Made by a program: the position numbers and the translations under genes. A model generated the notes under the pieces. The model saw only the letters and a list, made by a program, of their open reading frames with translations, searched no databases and was not told the DNA's origin. DNA of 64,000 bases from Gaeumannomyces sp. JS-464 (lineage: Eukaryota; Ascomycota; Sordariomycetes; Magnaporthales; Magnaporthaceae), in assembly GCA_002197995.1 (NCBI GenBank), contig NGZR01000006.1, forward strand, positions 1,426,001 to 1,490,000, read 5' to 3'. Shown piece by piece: positions 44,014-57,200 of the stretch (its first letter is position 1; each line of letters opens with the position of its first letter).

Positions 44014-46871
44014 CTACCTGGCTGCCGCCGTCGCCGTCCCGTTCGAGTACCGGATCGAGAACGGCACCGTCTCCACGACGTCCCAGTCGGCCGGCACCGA
44101 CTCGTCGCCAAAGATGCGCAGCGCGCTGGCCACCATCTTGTACGAGCCGGCGGGGAGCACCGAGCCGTCCTCGAGCAGGCCCGTTAGGTACACCCTCTGC
44201 GCAAAAGCGGCGATGAAGCGGAGCGGCGACCCAACGGGCTCGCCGACGCACGGGATGCCCGTCGCGTCTTCTTGGTGTTGCTGCCCGCGTCCGACAGCGA
44301 CGCCACGTGCACGTGCAGCACGCGCGTGCCCAGTGACAGGCCCAGCAGCATGTTGGGCAGGCGGCCATTGTCGTCCAGGCCGGGCACGCGCTTCGGGTCG
44401 GGCGGGAGCGTGTAGGACGTGTTGGCGGCCGCCGGAGAGCCGAAGTTGGCGAGGTACGAGTTGCGCGCCGGCAGGACGGGCGTGTCGTGCATGCTGCCCA
44501 CCATGCCCAGGTAGGGGAGCACGAGGTGCTCGGCCCGCGTGCTGTTGACGCTGACGTTAGCCGCTGTAGACGGGCAGGCGCGCGTGGCGTTGACCCCCTG
44601 CGGCGGCGTCACCGTCACCTTGACCTTGGCCGAGCCGCCGGCCGGCACCGTGACGGTGGCGGGGCTGAAGCTGAGCTCGGCCCAGGCGTTCACAATGGGG
44701 TTGGGGAAGCCGGCCGGCATGTCGCCAGTGAGGGTCGAAACGGTGGTGTACATGGTCGGGGTCCTCATGTGGCCGACCTCGTAAGTCGCCTCCTCGGAGC
44801 CCACGTTCTGGATGGTGAAGGTGTGCTCGGCAACAAAGTGGTCAGAGTCGTTGAGCGCGATGTTCCGCACGTCGAACACGGTCTCGGCGAACACGGCGTC
44901 GTAGCCCTGCACCAAGCCCGCGCCGACCTGCGCGACCGGTGCGAGGGTGCCAGGGCTCGCGGCCTTGCCGTCGAACCAGGTCAGGGCTTGGCGGTGGAGG
45001 AGATGATGCGGCTGAAGAGGTCGCCGTCCAGCTTTCCTCCCCTCGCCTCTCCCATCAGCGCGACCAGGCCCGCCACCAAGGGGCTGGCCATCGACGTCCC
45101 GCTCATGACGCGGTAGCTCCCCATCGGCACGGGGTACGTGGAGAGGATCCTGCCGCCCGGCGCGGCGACGTGGGGGTTCAAATCCAGGTCCCAGTTAGGG
45201 CCCCACGAAGTGAAATCCGCCGCAAACCCGCCCTTCTCGTTATCTTCAAGTTCCACAAGCATATCTACAGGAGCATCAGCTTGCTTTGGAATTGTGACGT
45301 TGACCTGGATCCCGCGACCCAACATGTCGATCCAGGCGGCGCCCTGCTGGGGTGAGACCGAGGTCACGCCCTTGATTCCGTCCACGTAGACGAACTGGGC
45401 ATCCCAAGTGCTAGCGGCACTGTCAGTAATCTTACCATGCACAGGGACTCGTGAAGCGCGCGACCTACGTGTTGGACAGGGCATAGTATGCGATATATTT
45501 ACCACCCTTTGCCAGGATGTTCTTTCCCTGGTCCTGAGGAAAGCACCTGCGCGTCCCGGGCACGCGCAGCAGCACGAGCTTGTCAGAGAGATCGGGCGTG
45601 TTGTCAGGAAGCGGGCTGCAGGCGTCATTAACGGACGTGGTGTCGTTGCCGATGGACCAAAGCGACAGGGTCACGGCCTCGGCAGGGTAGGGCGACCCGG
45701 CGAAGAAGCCGTAGACTTTGTCCGCGGCGGACTGGTTGCGACTGCTGCTGCTGCTACTGCTGCTGTCGGCGTCGGTCCTGTAGGTGCCGCGCGAGACGAA
45801 GATGGGGTCGATGCGATTCTGCACAGCGGCGACGGATTGCACTCCCTTGCCGCTCGCGGGCGTCGAGGTGCTGAACAAGCCGCGGCCGCCCGAGTTGCCG
45901 CCCGAGATGATGACGGGGACGCCAGTTTGGGCGATGCGGCCGGCCACGAGGGACCAGGGCTCGTCGGCCCAGCCGCCAAACTCGTAGATGCCGTTGGAGC
46001 ATTGGATGATGTCGGCACCGTCCTCATAAGCGCGCAGGAACGAGCCCACGAGGATCTCGTTGGATCCGACGCCCGCGCAGTTCCAGCACCGGTACGACCA
46101 GAGCTTGGCTCCTGGGGCCGCGCCGACGAAGCCATACTTGTTACCCTTGGCCTGGGCCGCGATGCTGCCTGCGACGTGGGTACCATGGCCGAAGCAGCCG
46201 TCGTAGGGGTCGGCATCGGGCTGGGGCTCGCCGCCGCGGGGCGCGTCGCCGACGAAGTCCCAGCCGTGCTCCACCAGGCAGCCCGGGCCGAAGCAGCCGC
46301 CCAGCGCCGGGTGCGTGTAGTCGACGCCCGAGTCCATCATGGCGATCTTAAAGCCCTTTCCGGTGATGTTCTTGGCGTGGAGCCTGTCGATCTGCGTCAT
46401 GAGATGCGGCATGAACTTGTCGATTGGCGAGGACGGGTCGACGCCGAGAGGGGTGTCCTGCCGTCTGTGAAGGCCCGGAGCGTGTGCTGGAGCTGTCAGG
46501 TTCGCGGGATCCTCCATCTTGGCCATGCTGAGCGTCAGCTTCCGCACCGGCCAAACCGCCTTAACGGAAGGGGTGGCTGTAAGGAGATCCATGAGCTGGG
46601 TGTCGTTGTGGCCTGCCGCGTCCAGGACCTTGAAGGAGGCGCCATTGAAGATCTTGGATCTGCCCAGGCTCATGCGCTCCTGGGTCTTGATGCCGTGGGT
46701 GCTCGAGAGGGCCTGGTAGAAGTCGGCAATCTTCCCGTTGGACTCAAGCTCCACGATGTAAGAACCGTGGACCAAGTTGGACGAGGCATCAGGGGCAGCA
46801 GCAACCGCCGCCGCCTGTGCGCTGACGCGCACGACTGCGAACAGCGCGCAAAAAATGCCAAATACCCTCAT
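44014..46871 (-). CDS. Secreted subtilisin-like serine protease
   Basis: S8 family subtilase of about 936 residues with inhibitor propeptide, protease domain carrying a PA insert and C-terminal Fn3-like domain. The signal peptide is MRVFGIFCALFAVVRVSAQA at 46871. Propeptide: HGSYIVELESNGKIADFYQA. Catalytic triad: Asp in AMMDSGVDYTHP, His in GHGTHVAGSIAAQAKG, Ser in SGTSMASPLVAGLVALM; oxyanion Asn in IISGGNSGGRG. One 49-nt intron (45468-45420; GTAGGT donor, CTGAC branch, ACAG acceptor) lies between SNT and AASTWDAQF. Exon 2 (45419-44014) needs two added bases to stay open, one after STAK near 44987 and one after SNTKK near 44267, and its length agrees with exactly two losses. Likely role: extracellular proteolysis for nutrition or host contact. 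Probably intact in the organism. Confidence 0.85.
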
Positions 46872-48885
46872 CTTGTCGATCTTCGTGGAGGCGTCACGAT
46901 GGATGGACAGACAACAAGCCCAGCCCTCGACTAGGACGGCGGCCCAGCCCGTATAAGTAGGTGCCCCTTTGATGACCCCTAGCCATCTTCCCCATATCCA
47001 CCAATACGAGCTTTTTCGATGCCGCTGAGCGGAGAATGTCGTATTTTGTGGGTGATCTCCCGTTTGGCCATGGCGTCGCCCGGGCCAGCTGGGATGGGGT
47101 GGAGACAGCGCATGAAGTCCAATTTCCATCTCGGCCCCTCGACGTCATGACAACTGCGCCTTTCAACAGAGCCGTTGGACATCGCGGGAGGTGGCCCAAA
47201 TACGAACTGCATAGTATTGTAAAAGAGTCGCGGCCTGTAGGGCTGACGGCAATCGCTGCTCTGCTCAACGAGTTGGACTAACGGCAGAGTTGGAGACTGC
47301 TGCCGCCGCTCCACAACCGCCGAGCGGGGCCATGCGCATGCCGGGGTGACTGGACCGCATCGCCTGTCGAGTAGGCCTGGAATCACCGCTGGTAAATGAT
47401 CGCCAGCATATCCTATTCCCCTTCCCGTCCGGGAGGATGGCCTGTAGGACGAGGAGAGGACATCAGCGCGGAGCGCAATCAGTACGCAACGCCCGGTCGT
47501 CGGGCAGGCCGCCCCGCCACGGCTTTTCTCCCGACTCAGGGCGGCTAGTTCTCCATGCCATGGCCGTTTCGGTCATCCACAGTCACCGCGAGATGCCATC
47601 GACGTATGTGTCTTCTGTGACAACCGCTGGCAAATAGGTAGCGATTGACTTCGTAGGCGGCGCACTTCGCCCGTATTGCTTCTGCAAAATACGTGGGAAG
47701 GAGCTCCGAAACTGTCGAGTGCCATTGATTGCTTGTCGCCCCAGAGATCATCTGAGCCGGTGCTGGCCAAATCTGCGTCAAAAAAGAAGAGAATCTTTGA
47801 ATTGTGTGGCTGGAAGACCGTATCGGTGCAAAATTCCAAGCCACTGGTCGTGGTTTTGATGGAGCCATGGGCTACAAGAGGCGTTGTCAAGGAGAGGATT
47901 TCCCTTGTCGTCTGTTCCTTCGCATGGGATATATTTGACCTCGTATCTCCTGCTAAGGTTGTGCCGGTCGCGCGGGAAAAAGACGCCGGCCCCGGCCATA
48001 CGCCGTCATATTTTCGGACCAAGACATGGGCAGAAATCACCAGAGGTGTCATCTAGTGACGGTAGGAAAGCGAGCCACCGGCACCACAAATATGGGTGCT
48101 CGCTAAATTAGTCGATGATCTTGATGAGTGCCCGGGCGACATGGCTCTGCAGAGTATAATTCCTTGGTGACTCTAAGACATCTCGGGGAGTTAGGCTGGT
48201 ATCGAGGCCGTAGTTGATGATGAACCGCAAGAGATGATACGCTCATCTGGGGTTTGCTTAGTTAGTGGACAATGCCGGAACGTAACAGTTTAAAAGACGG
48301 AGAGGGGGGGGGTCAACATCAGAAATCGAAGTTTGGAAAGGCTAGCTGCGCGCTGGCCGTTAGATATGCGGCGGGATTATGGAGGGCAAAAGCATTAGGA
48401 TGGATGATTGGTGCTAGCATGGGCCAGCTCACTGCAAAGCCGAGATCGATCGCACCACCGGCCGGATAATGGACCATGCATCCCTGGAGATGGTCGAGGC
48501 CAGTGCTTGGCGGCCACCGGGCGCTTGTGGGGTTTGAGGTCGTGCCAGGGCTCTTGCACGAATATGCAGGCTGCGGACAGGACACGGCCAAGTGGAGCGC
48601 GATAGTTGACGGGCCTTGGTGTGCCTGTGGCTTGGGCTGTGAGAGAATAGGTGGTATTATTTTTAAAAGGTGGTTGGCCCAAGGCGTCCGTCCCTGCCAA
48701 TCGATCTAATCGGTATATATCAAGACCAAAACGGGGTTCGGCCAACTTGCGCGGCCGCGGCCCCGTGCGGGGTTGGTGTTATTCCTGGACGGGTCGAGGC
48801 AGCAGCTCGCGCTACAAACAGGTCTCCCAATCCAGGGAAGCAGTGGCATCCCGGTATCTCCTAGCACCCGGCCCCGGCGTCGCAA
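46872..48885. other. Intergenic, no supported gene
   Basis: About 2 kb between the subtilase start and the carbonic anhydrase stop. Overlapping frames at 47573-48056 on both strands have no recognisable motif. The first few hundred bases are the subtilase promoter. Confidence 0.35.
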
Positions 48886-49833
48886 TTAGTCCTTGCTGAG
48901 GTTGTAGATCTTCATAACATCTGACAGCATGCCCAGATGGTCGACCTTGAGGTCCTTGAGGATCCCATCCTTGAAGCCAAAGACCCAGCCGTGGACGATG
49001 GGGAAGCGCTTGGCCTCGTACGACTGCTGGACGGCGGCCGTCTTGATGACGTTGCGGCACTGCTCCATGACGTTGAGCTCGACGAGGCGGTCGTAGCGCG
49101 CGTCCTCGTCCTCGATGGCGTCCAGCTCGGCCTCGAAGAGGCGGTAGACGTCGCGGATGTTGCGCAGCCAGGGGTTGAGGATGCCCATGTCCTTGGGCTG
49201 CATGGCGGCCTTGACGCCGCCGCAGCCGTAGTGGCCGCACACGACGATGTGCTTGACCTCGAGGTTCTGGACCGCGTAGTTGATGACGCTCATAACGTTG
49301 AGGTCGATGCTGCACACCAGGTTCGCGATGTTGCGGTGGATAAAGGCCTCACCGGGCCCCAGGCCCGTGACCTGCTCGGCGGGGATGCGCGAGTCGGAGC
49401 AGCCGATCCAGAGGTAGTCGGGCTTCTGGCCTGCCGCGAGCTTGAGGAAGAAGTCGGGGTCCCTCTGGCGCTGCTCCGCGGCCCACGTGCGGTTGTGCTG
49501 GAAGACGCGGTCGTGCGTCTGCCGGAGGTAGTCGGCGATCTCCTCGCGCTGCTCGGCCATTGTGGCGGCGCGAGGGGTGTTGCTGTTCTTGGGGAGGGAT
49601 GCGCTGCTGCGCCCGCTGCCGTCAGCTGTGGTGGGGTCCCCGTGCCTGGGTGGCGGGACCGATGACGATTGAGACGGTGCTGGCCTGGATGGCGACGCAG
49701 AAAAAAACTGTTGTGGGGGAGCAGCAACAGCAAAATGTGCAGGGCGGGAAACCACGGAGGCGGGAGACGGTCGCGTCAGTTGGGGAAGGGACAGGCAGCC
49801 CGACCTCGGGCGGGGGAATCCCAATTTAAACAT
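48886..49833 (-). CDS. Beta-class carbonic anhydrase, likely mitochondrial
   Basis: Zinc enzyme interconverting CO2 and bicarbonate; the yeast homolog is Nce103. Intronless, 315 residues, start at MFKLGFPRPRSGCLSL (49833). The first ~90 residues are Ser/Pro/Arg-rich and poor in acids, a probable mitochondrial targeting extension; an internal Met (MAEQREEIADYL) at about 49562 is where short cytosolic forms begin, so dual targeting is possible. Catalytic signatures: WIGCSDSRIPAEQ (Cys and Asp-Arg dyad) and HIVVCGHYGCGGVKAAM (His and Cys ligands). The tail VHGWVFGFKDGILKDL is typical. The frame is intact, unlike several neighbours. Confidence 0.92.
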   Translation of the reverse strand: MFKLGFPRPRSGCLSLPQLTRPSPASVVSRPAHFAVAAPPQQFFSASPSRPAPSQSSSVPPPRHGDPTTADGSGRSSASLPKNSNTPRAATMAEQREEIADYLRQTHDRVFQHNRTWAAEQRQRDPDFFLKLAAGQKPDYLWIGCSDSRIPAEQVTGLGPGEAFIHRNIANLVCSIDLNVMSVINYAVQNLEVKHIVVCGHYGCGGVKAAMQPKDMGILNPWLRNIRDVYRLFEAELDAIEDEDARYDRLVELNVMEQCRNVIKTAAVQQSYEAKRFPIVHGWVFGFKDGILKDLKVDHLGMLSDVMKIYNLSKD

Positions 49834-51069
49834 GGCAGCTGCAGGTTTCGGAGAGAGCCGGAGAAGGAGGGGAAATGGGCAAGGAAGGAGGTGGTGGCAC
49901 GAGAAGAAAAAAAAAACCAAACGCCGAGGGGTGTGTGCTCGTGTCCAGGAGAATGGCAAATCTCGCATGCGCTGGTGCGATAGCGGTGCTTTCGCGGACA
50001 GGAAAGCAGGACGGGATGGGAAAGAAGGAAAAATCGACGTCACCCACATGCGAATCGTTGGGGAAATCCCATGCTGCAGGCACGCAGCTCCTCGCAGTGG
50101 AGGATGGCGCTAGCCTATCTTGGAGCCCAGTCCTGTTGAGGGGCTTGGCGCGAGTCAATATTGAACGGGATGGTACCCGGAACGGACTCCTGCTGATAGG
50201 TCTGCGGCTAAGACATTGTGCGACTATCGCCTCTGGCTGGCAGCTGGTGTTGAGCGGTCGTTTGACCATGGTGAGTGGTTTTTGCGACAAGAAAACAAGA
50301 AAAAGGAGCAAATTAGACCTACACCCCATCGGCAGCTGTCTCAGACCCTATCCAACGAAAAGACAAGCACCGAAACCAATCGACTCGACCAGCACAGGCA
50401 GATCCCCGAGGGGCTCCGAGGTGTTGCGCGATATGCAAAGCCAATCCGCGCGGGACCTGCAGTGCCAAGTTGGCCAAGCGGCATGTGCCCTCCACCGGAA
50501 CTCCGGAGACCACGGAGGCGCCAGGACAGGATTGGGCTCAGTCTCAATGCCGAGCCAAGAGCGAGCGGTAATTGGGTTGCAGCGGGTTGCAGCGGGGAAG
50601 CGACAATGGGTGAGCGTTGGTGTCCTGCAACAAGAAAAAAAGTAGTAGCATTATCTTCACACCGCCGTTGCCCGGCGGGATACAGACGTGCCTTGTCCGT
50701 CCGGCTTGAATCCCGAGGTCCGCCAGCCGGCCGTGCGGCCCGGAGGTCACGGACACCGCCGCAGAAATTTTCGGCGGATAAACCGGGGTAAAACGGGGAC
50801 AAGACGAATGCGATGCCAGTACGTGTGTGCGCGAACAGCGGCCAGCCCGGATCTGCCCAGCCTCGAATGCGCGCCCTGGAACCCATCCTCGAGCAGATAG
50901 CAATGGATGGCAGTTGGCTGATACAAGTAACAGGGCCAGACACTTGGCCTCGTCACCCCACAACATCGTCGCGCGTGCCGTGCAAATGCTGATATCTTTT
51001 TGACATGATCTAGACGTGGACCTGCAGGGTCGTAAAGTACAGGAGCGGAGGGCGCCGCCGCCTCGAGAC
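49834..51069. other. Carbonic anhydrase promoter and bS16m 3' region
   Basis: No additional gene supported; open frames on both strands lack motifs. Confidence 0.4.
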
Positions 51070-51672
51070 CTAACTCGAACTCGGGGCAGGCTCCGACTTT
51101 GGGGGCTTGAAGACTTTTGGCGGCTTGTAGTTCGGTTGTGGCCTGTACTTGGGCGGAACGATCCCGACCTGTGTTGTCGCGTGGGAAGGCGTCAGCACAG
51201 GCGAATTGGAAAGGAGGGAGACTGGTCCTGCATCGCCCACAACGGCCAGCCGAAAGGCAACGCGCCGGGGGCCGGCCGGCAGCGAAGAGAGGCACGCACC
51301 ATCGACAATAACCTCCACACGGTATCAGTGGGCTGCGCGCCGACGCCGATCCAGTACTTTGCGCGCGTCATGTCCAGCCTGATGTCTTTGTGTAGCTTGC
51401 CCGACCTGTCATATGAGTCCTTCTTCGGGATCGGGTCGTAGGTTCCAATCACCTCCATGGGTTTGGAGTTGCGCGCGGTCCTGTAGAATGAAGCAAGCAA
51501 GCGATGTCAGCCCTGCTTTCTTTTTTCCTTTTCCTCATACTCCCTCTCCTCATTCTTCCCACACAGTTGGCGGTGATGGCAGCCCGGCTACGCACCTTGC
51601 CTGAGCTATAACGATATTGAAGAAGGGCGCGTTGGTCCGCCCGAACCGGGCGAGGCGCATCTTGACGACCAT
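51070..51672 (-). CDS. MRPS16: Mitochondrial small-subunit ribosomal protein bS16m
   Basis: Homolog of bacterial S16, a 30S assembly protein, here for the mitochondrial ribosome; 118 residues. Three exons: 51672-51596, 51480-51300, 51168-51070, all in phase with donors GTGCGT. Spliced order: MVVKMRLARFGRTNAPFFNI, VIAQAR joined to TARNSKPMEVIGTYDPIPKK, RLDMTRAKYWIGVGAQPTDT, VWRLLSM joined to VGIVPPKYRPQPNYKPPKVF. These match S16 blocks (IRLxRxGxxxxPxY, IGxYDP, WxxxGAQPTDxV). It is divergent from NNR1 over 635 bp. Intact. Confidence 0.9.
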
Positions 51673-52307
51673 GGCGGCGGCGGCAGCAGCGGCGTGGCCT
51701 CCGGGGGTGGGATGGAAACCGCTGCCGGGCAGGAAGGGCTTCGAGGCGGGGTTCGTCGCGGGGGCTCGAATCGGTCGGGAGAGGACGGCGGTTCCGTGGC
51801 TCAGAGAGTCTTCGGGCAGGTGTTTCCAGCTGCCTAGGCGCGCCGTCTCGGTTGTCGCTCGGCGAATCTGCCTGGGTACCTTTCCGTCCACCACAACGGT
51901 CCTCTGCTGTGAGGCTCTGCAAAACGCCCGCCGGCGAAATTTTGGGTGGGGCTCCAGCGTGGCTTGCTCTTTGGGGCTGTCAACGGGCCAGATCAAGGCA
52001 CGTGGTCTTCCCCGTGACTGGCCCGTCCGACAGCGCCAATTCGCTTTCTACCCCAGCTCGGCATCCCATTTGTAGCCCCCCTTTTATTTTCGTTCGATCC
52101 CATTGGAGCACTGGAGTGTTTCACACACCTACAGCACCAGCCGAGGATCTCGATAGTCGCGTGAGGTGACGTCAGCCTGAGCAGCGCAACGGCGATCCCA
52201 CCCTCCACCCAGAGATGTCACTTTAGAGCGGAGAGCCTCTCCTCGTCCTCTATGCGCAGTTCTCCCATTTCCATTCTTAATCTGTTTTAGCCAGGCGCAG
52301 AATCACG
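51673..52307. promoter_or_regulatory. Shared divergent promoter, bS16m / NAD(P)HX epimerase
   Basis: A 635-bp interval between two divergent conserved genes. GC-rich near bS16m and pyrimidine-rich (TCTCCTCGTCCTC) near the epimerase ATG, as is common for fungal leaders. Confidence 0.45.
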
Positions 52308-54280
52308 ATGGCTCTCAAGGTAGAGATTAGCCTCTTGCTTCCCCGCCCCCTTATCCCCGCGCCCGTGACAATCACAAACCCCGAGAATTTTCCATGTCGA
52401 CAACGTGCTGACCAGGCCCATCCAGACGCTCTCGGCAAAGGCCGCCACCGCTCTGGACCAGGAGCTCATGAGCACCTGCGCCTTCTCGCTGGACCAGCTG
52501 ATGGAGCTAGCCGGCCTCTCCGTGTCGCAAGCCGGTGCGTCCGAGCCCACCTCTCTTCCGGATACATGGCCGGGCTGTAGTGGTAGTCCACCACCAACCC
52601 CCCACACCTGCTAGGCAGGCATCCGTTCCCTGGAAACAAAAGCCTATATGCGCTGTCACCATTGCGTCTCCATCACGCTGCGCCTTTCCTGCTTGCGCGC
52701 GGCCAGTGTTATGGGCGGTGGGTCAGCGGTTCATCATCTCTGGTCCTTGCGCCCCGCTTCGGGGAAAAAGGGGTGGGGACCATGATCTCCCCTTCGCTAT
52801 TGCCGTCAAACAAACCATCGAGATGCCTACTCCCTTCAAGCCAGGCAGCCAGTCGCACAAAAGACCGACGACTCCTTACCCACAGCTCGGCTGACGACGT
52901 CGGCCCCAGTGTTCCGCGTGCACCCTCCTGCCAAGGGCCGGAGGATCCTCGTCGCGTGTGGTCCGGGCAATAATGGTGAGTGCGCCGATCCCCCGGTCTT
53001 TGATGTCCGGTGAGGTCTGTGAAGAGGGGAACGGCCAGCCCTGGCTCACACCCGGGTGTGGAAACAGGGGAGACGGCCTCGTTGCCGCCAGACACCTCCG
53101 TCACTACGGGTACCAGCCGGCGATCTACTACCCCAAGCGCGGCAAGAATGACCTGTACCAAGTAAGTCCCCTCCATTGCGCGTCATACGTTGCCCCTCGC
53201 CTGTTGTCCGGTACCTGGGCCGGCTCGGAATGGAGCCAAACATGGTATATTGTTGTTGCCTCGATCTTTGTTTTTTTTTACCTTGTATTCTTTTTTTTTC
53301 TGTGTTTGTGACCCCTGGGCAAGCTCCCAGGGGCGAATTGGCGCATTTAGTGATTGGAGATGGTCCCTTCCACCGAGAACTCGCCCGCCCTCGACAGTGT
53401 TCCGTATACATTATGCTGTCTTCCGAGGGCGTGTCCTCCTGATCTTCCTCTTCCCAGCTCGTTGAGCCCCAAGCCACCCCCAAAAATGGGCGTTCCCTCT
53501 CATGCGCCGCAAGCCGCTTATCGTTTACGCAGCGACTCACAAAGCAGCTGGAGGACCTCGAGGTCCCCTTCGTTGACGACTTCCCGACCGCCCTGAAGTC
53601 GTCTGACCATGTCGTCGACGCCATCTTCGGTCAGTTGCCCTCCCTGTGCGCCGTCTATCTCAAACAAGGGGCAACAGCGGCCGGTGTTGCAGCCCCCGTA
53701 ATGTTGGAAGGCCCCTTCTTCCCATCTTGGTTGTTGTTGTTGACATGTTCCACCAAAAACACCAAAAAAAACAGGCTTCAGCTTCTCGGGCGAGGTGAGG
53801 GAGCCGTTCCCAGCCGTCATCCGCGCCCTCGAGGAGACCCAGGTGCCCGTCACCTCGGTCGACGCTCCGTCGTCGTGGGATATCGAGAGCGGTCCGCCAA
53901 AGTCCGGGCTTGGAAGTAACTTCAACCCTGCCGTCCTCGTCAGCCTCACGGCCCCAAAGCCACTGGCGCAGCACTTCAAGGGTCGCCACTTTGTGGGAGG
54001 CCGGTGGGTTTCCCCTTAAAGTCGTCATCGCACCTGGTGTCCGTCGCCCGTATCGCCGCTGCGATACTTGGTCGTCGGGTGTGGGGTATTGGGGATGGTG
54101 TTGTACATGATCGTCGGTCTCGGTGACGTCGTCGTCGCCACCCCTCTTGTTGTTGCTCGTCTAACAGTCCGATTTAGATTCGTAACGCCCGCCATCGCCA
54201 AAAAGTATGGGCTCGAGCTGCCAGAGTACGAGGGTATCGACCAGGTCGCGGAGATTGGGCCTGGGGGCCAGAAGCTCTGA
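52308..54280 (+). CDS. NNR1: NAD(P)H-hydrate epimerase (YjeF N-domain)
   Basis: Repairs damaged NADHX/NADPHX by interconverting R and S forms (NAXE in animals). Seven exons: 52308-52319, 52426-52534, 52911-52976, 53068-53161, 53533-53629, 53775-54003, 54178-54280; about 236 residues. The first exon is only MALK. Landmarks: [40 protein letters not shown] (nucleotide-binding loop), VVDAIFGFSFSGEVREPF, VTSVDAPSSWDIESGPP and LTAPKPLAQHFKGRHFVGGR, with the Asp of VVDAIFG. The exon 3 to exon 4 join lacks one G: the acceptor is followed by GGGAGAC where GGGGAGAC is needed, in the G4 run 53067-53070, another homopolymer loss. Intron 4 is unusually long (371 nt). Gene identity is secure. Confidence 0.9.
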
Positions 54281-57200
54281 ACAGCCTCCACCACTGTCGT
54301 CGTCGTCTTCTTCGTTGGAGCCGCCGGCGGGCCCCTGTTGTCTCGATCGGGCTTCCACTGCTCTTGACAGTCACGTCTTGTGCGCCACGGAGGTCGGCCC
54401 TCGCCGGCCCGTGTCATATCACCTGGCATCCGCCGGTTCTGCTGTTGGGGCAGACTGGGCTTGGGCATTTCCCAACCACCATCTCAGTGACCACGGTATC
54501 GACGCCGCGGGGGCACACCAGGAGAGGGGGTGGTAGGCGTAGCAGAATGCGACATATACCATGTACTCTTTCTCGCAGACTGAGCATTCGGCCATGTGCT
54601 CAGTGCACATTAAGGCATCCGGGAACCCCCCGACGGAAGAGCTCGGTGTCCGTCCAACGGCAAGAGTAGGGCGCCGGGTTGCTTCTTCTGTTGTTTTTCC
54701 TTATCGTTCGCTCGTCGTGGCGGCTTTCGTGCTGGCCTGGAGGCGGCTTTTCCTGGCGCAGGAGGAGAGAGACGGGTACCATCAGGGTCTTGTGTGGTCG
54801 AGCATTAAAAAGGGTAGACCACTGACAGGAAAACGAATAATAAAATCACAACTAAGGGAACTTTGGGCAAGGCGAAGGAACGTTGAAAATGAAGATATTT
54901 GAAGGTGTGGCTGATAAATTCGCGGCGGTCGTGCAGAGAAGGGGAGATGTGGCGCGAGTTGGCAAGTTCAGGGACAGTCGCTCCAGGCTGACTCCGCCGA
55001 CACGGGAGGTTTGCTGCGGCGCCAGGGTGGAACAGCTTTGCAGCCAGCGAGTCACTGGTGGTGCGTGCTGCGCGGGCTTGTTTAATTTTTTTTTCTTTTG
55101 TGCCCCTGGCTGCAGTCGGGTTTTCACGCTGCTACTCTGCTGGGCCTGACGGCGCCGGCCCAGGGTGGTTGGATCAACGGGACCGACCCTCCTGTTCCTT
55201 TCCGGTGGGTTGCGCTAGGGGGCGAGCTTCGCGGTACCCAATGGAGAGGAAGGGCACAGCAAGAGAGCCCTAGAGAGCCAGCGTTCGCCACCAGGGGTTT
55301 TTTCTTCTTCTTTTTTTGTGAGGATCAATGGGCGTTAGAAGCACCAGCCCCGCAAGACCACGCCGTGGCAAACTCATAGCATTGTCGGTAGCGCACGCGT
55401 GTGGGATGGGCAGGGCGGCGGCACCTGGAGGCAGGGACGGACGGCTCTGCTCGGGAGGCGAACTAGGGGCGTGTGTGTGCGTGTGTGCGAGTGGTGGTAG
55501 GCTTGGGTGCGAGGCAGTGAGAGGCAGGTCTCCCCTCCTGGTGTGCCGTGCCTTGGCCGAAGGTGTCTCTGTCGGTTGGTAGGCCAGGTGGCAGCATGGG
55601 TTAGGCGGTTAGGTGGCTGGCGGGCAGGTAGTGTATGCGTGGTGCTGATGGTGTTAGGGCAGGGCGAGATAGCTGAACAGCAGTTCGTGAATGGGCCCTC
55701 CCCCGTCCCTCGTCTCCCCTTCCAGGTGCCACCTTCCATGGCCACCCCTCTATTGCGTGCTCTTTTTTTTTCTTTTTCTGCAGACGGTCAGAATGGGCAC
55801 AATTTTCCCCCTCCCCCTGTTTGCCGCTTCTCCTCTGCGTGTGTACGGGCAGCGAAGCGCAAGGCGGGAGGGAGCTCGTCCGTACGCCAGCCCGGGGAGG
55901 TCACTTCGGGGGACGTTTGCGCCGGAGAAAAAGCTCCTTGATGGCCCTGATTGGTCGGACGGCTCGACCATGGGCTTCGCGCTAGCGTTCTAGATCGGGG
56001 GCACCGCGGCGCCCACTTTCCCTGTGAAGCAACGACGACAGCAGCACCTTCTTCCGCTTCCAACACCCCTGTCCTTACCGTCCCTCAAGTCTCTTCTGGA
56101 AATGGCTGTGGGTGTAATTGAGTTTGCGGCTCGGTGCTTAGCTCCCGTCCAGCTCCAGGGCATTTCTTTTATCTTTGACGTCTGGAAAAGCCATGCGCGG
56201 CCCATGGAAATCTGGAGAAATTTCGACCACGATTCATCGCGAGAAGACGAACGCATTGCTTCCCCAGCTGCGCACCTGGAATCACCTGGATGCAATCGCC
56301 AGCCTCCTGGTCCCTGGCTTTCAGGGACCATCGTCGAGGCCAGACATCCCCGCAGTGGTTTCGGCGGGCCATTTCAGTGGGTCCCTCCTCTCGACACAAG
56401 CGCGCTGCTGAATCTTCAGCAGACGCCCGATTCCAATTGCTTCGTGACCAGAGCTGTGTATTTGGAGATGCGCCGACATGGATAATCCATGGGGGACGGG
56501 CAAAAACATCGTTTTGACGAGATAGTAAGAAATTAAAGGTAGGTTGCAACGTGCGGGCGTGTACAAAGCAATTGGCAGGGCGGGGAGAAAAAAAAAACCA
56601 CGAAGATCTGCCCAGCATGCTGACCAATCGGGTGGGCCCGAGGGCCATTGGGGATCTCGACCGCAACCCAACGACCAGCCCTCCGAGGCGCGCTGCCCAG
56701 CCGCCCAGCTCATATTTCCGGACACGGCCAAGTGGACCAGCCAGGCAGGGCCGACGACCTCTCACGAGACTGATCAGTTTCTCGGGGAAGATCGCGGCGC
56801 TCCCAGTATCTCCTGATACGGAAACAAATGTCGGTCGCCGCCTGGCCTAGAAGCGCGAAGGTCGCCGGGATGCCAGGCGCCCAAAAGAATTTTCCGATCA
56901 CGCATTGGCTTTGCTGAGTGGAGAAGGGCCCCGGTGAGTTGGCAACGGCAGAGAGACACGAGAAGAGCAAAGACGACGCACGAATTCCGAAGTCTGTTCC
57001 TCATTCATTGCGCACTCTGACGGGTTGTGCTGGCTTGCCCCCCATCGGCATGGCCCAGTCAGCCGAAGCCGAGAGGACGCGACCTTGCGACGATGGCGGG
57101 GCAGGGTCCCCAAAAGCCCGGGTCTCCGGCAACGCGCCATTCATCGCCCTGGTTTGCCTCCATTCGGAAACCGTTGGACCCTCTAAGTCCAGACGAACAT

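Noticed and set aside
45408..46934. 508-codon plus-strand frame
   Set aside because: Exactly antisense to the subtilase, whose catalytic motifs are unmistakable; open only because of GC-rich codon use.
47573..48056. Overlapping 126- and 159-codon frames on both strands
   Set aside because: No recognisable domain, signal peptide or splice structure; cannot be supported as genes.
48937..49665. 242-codon plus-strand frame rich in Val/Asp/Leu
   Set aside because: Antisense to carbonic anhydrase codons; no motif.
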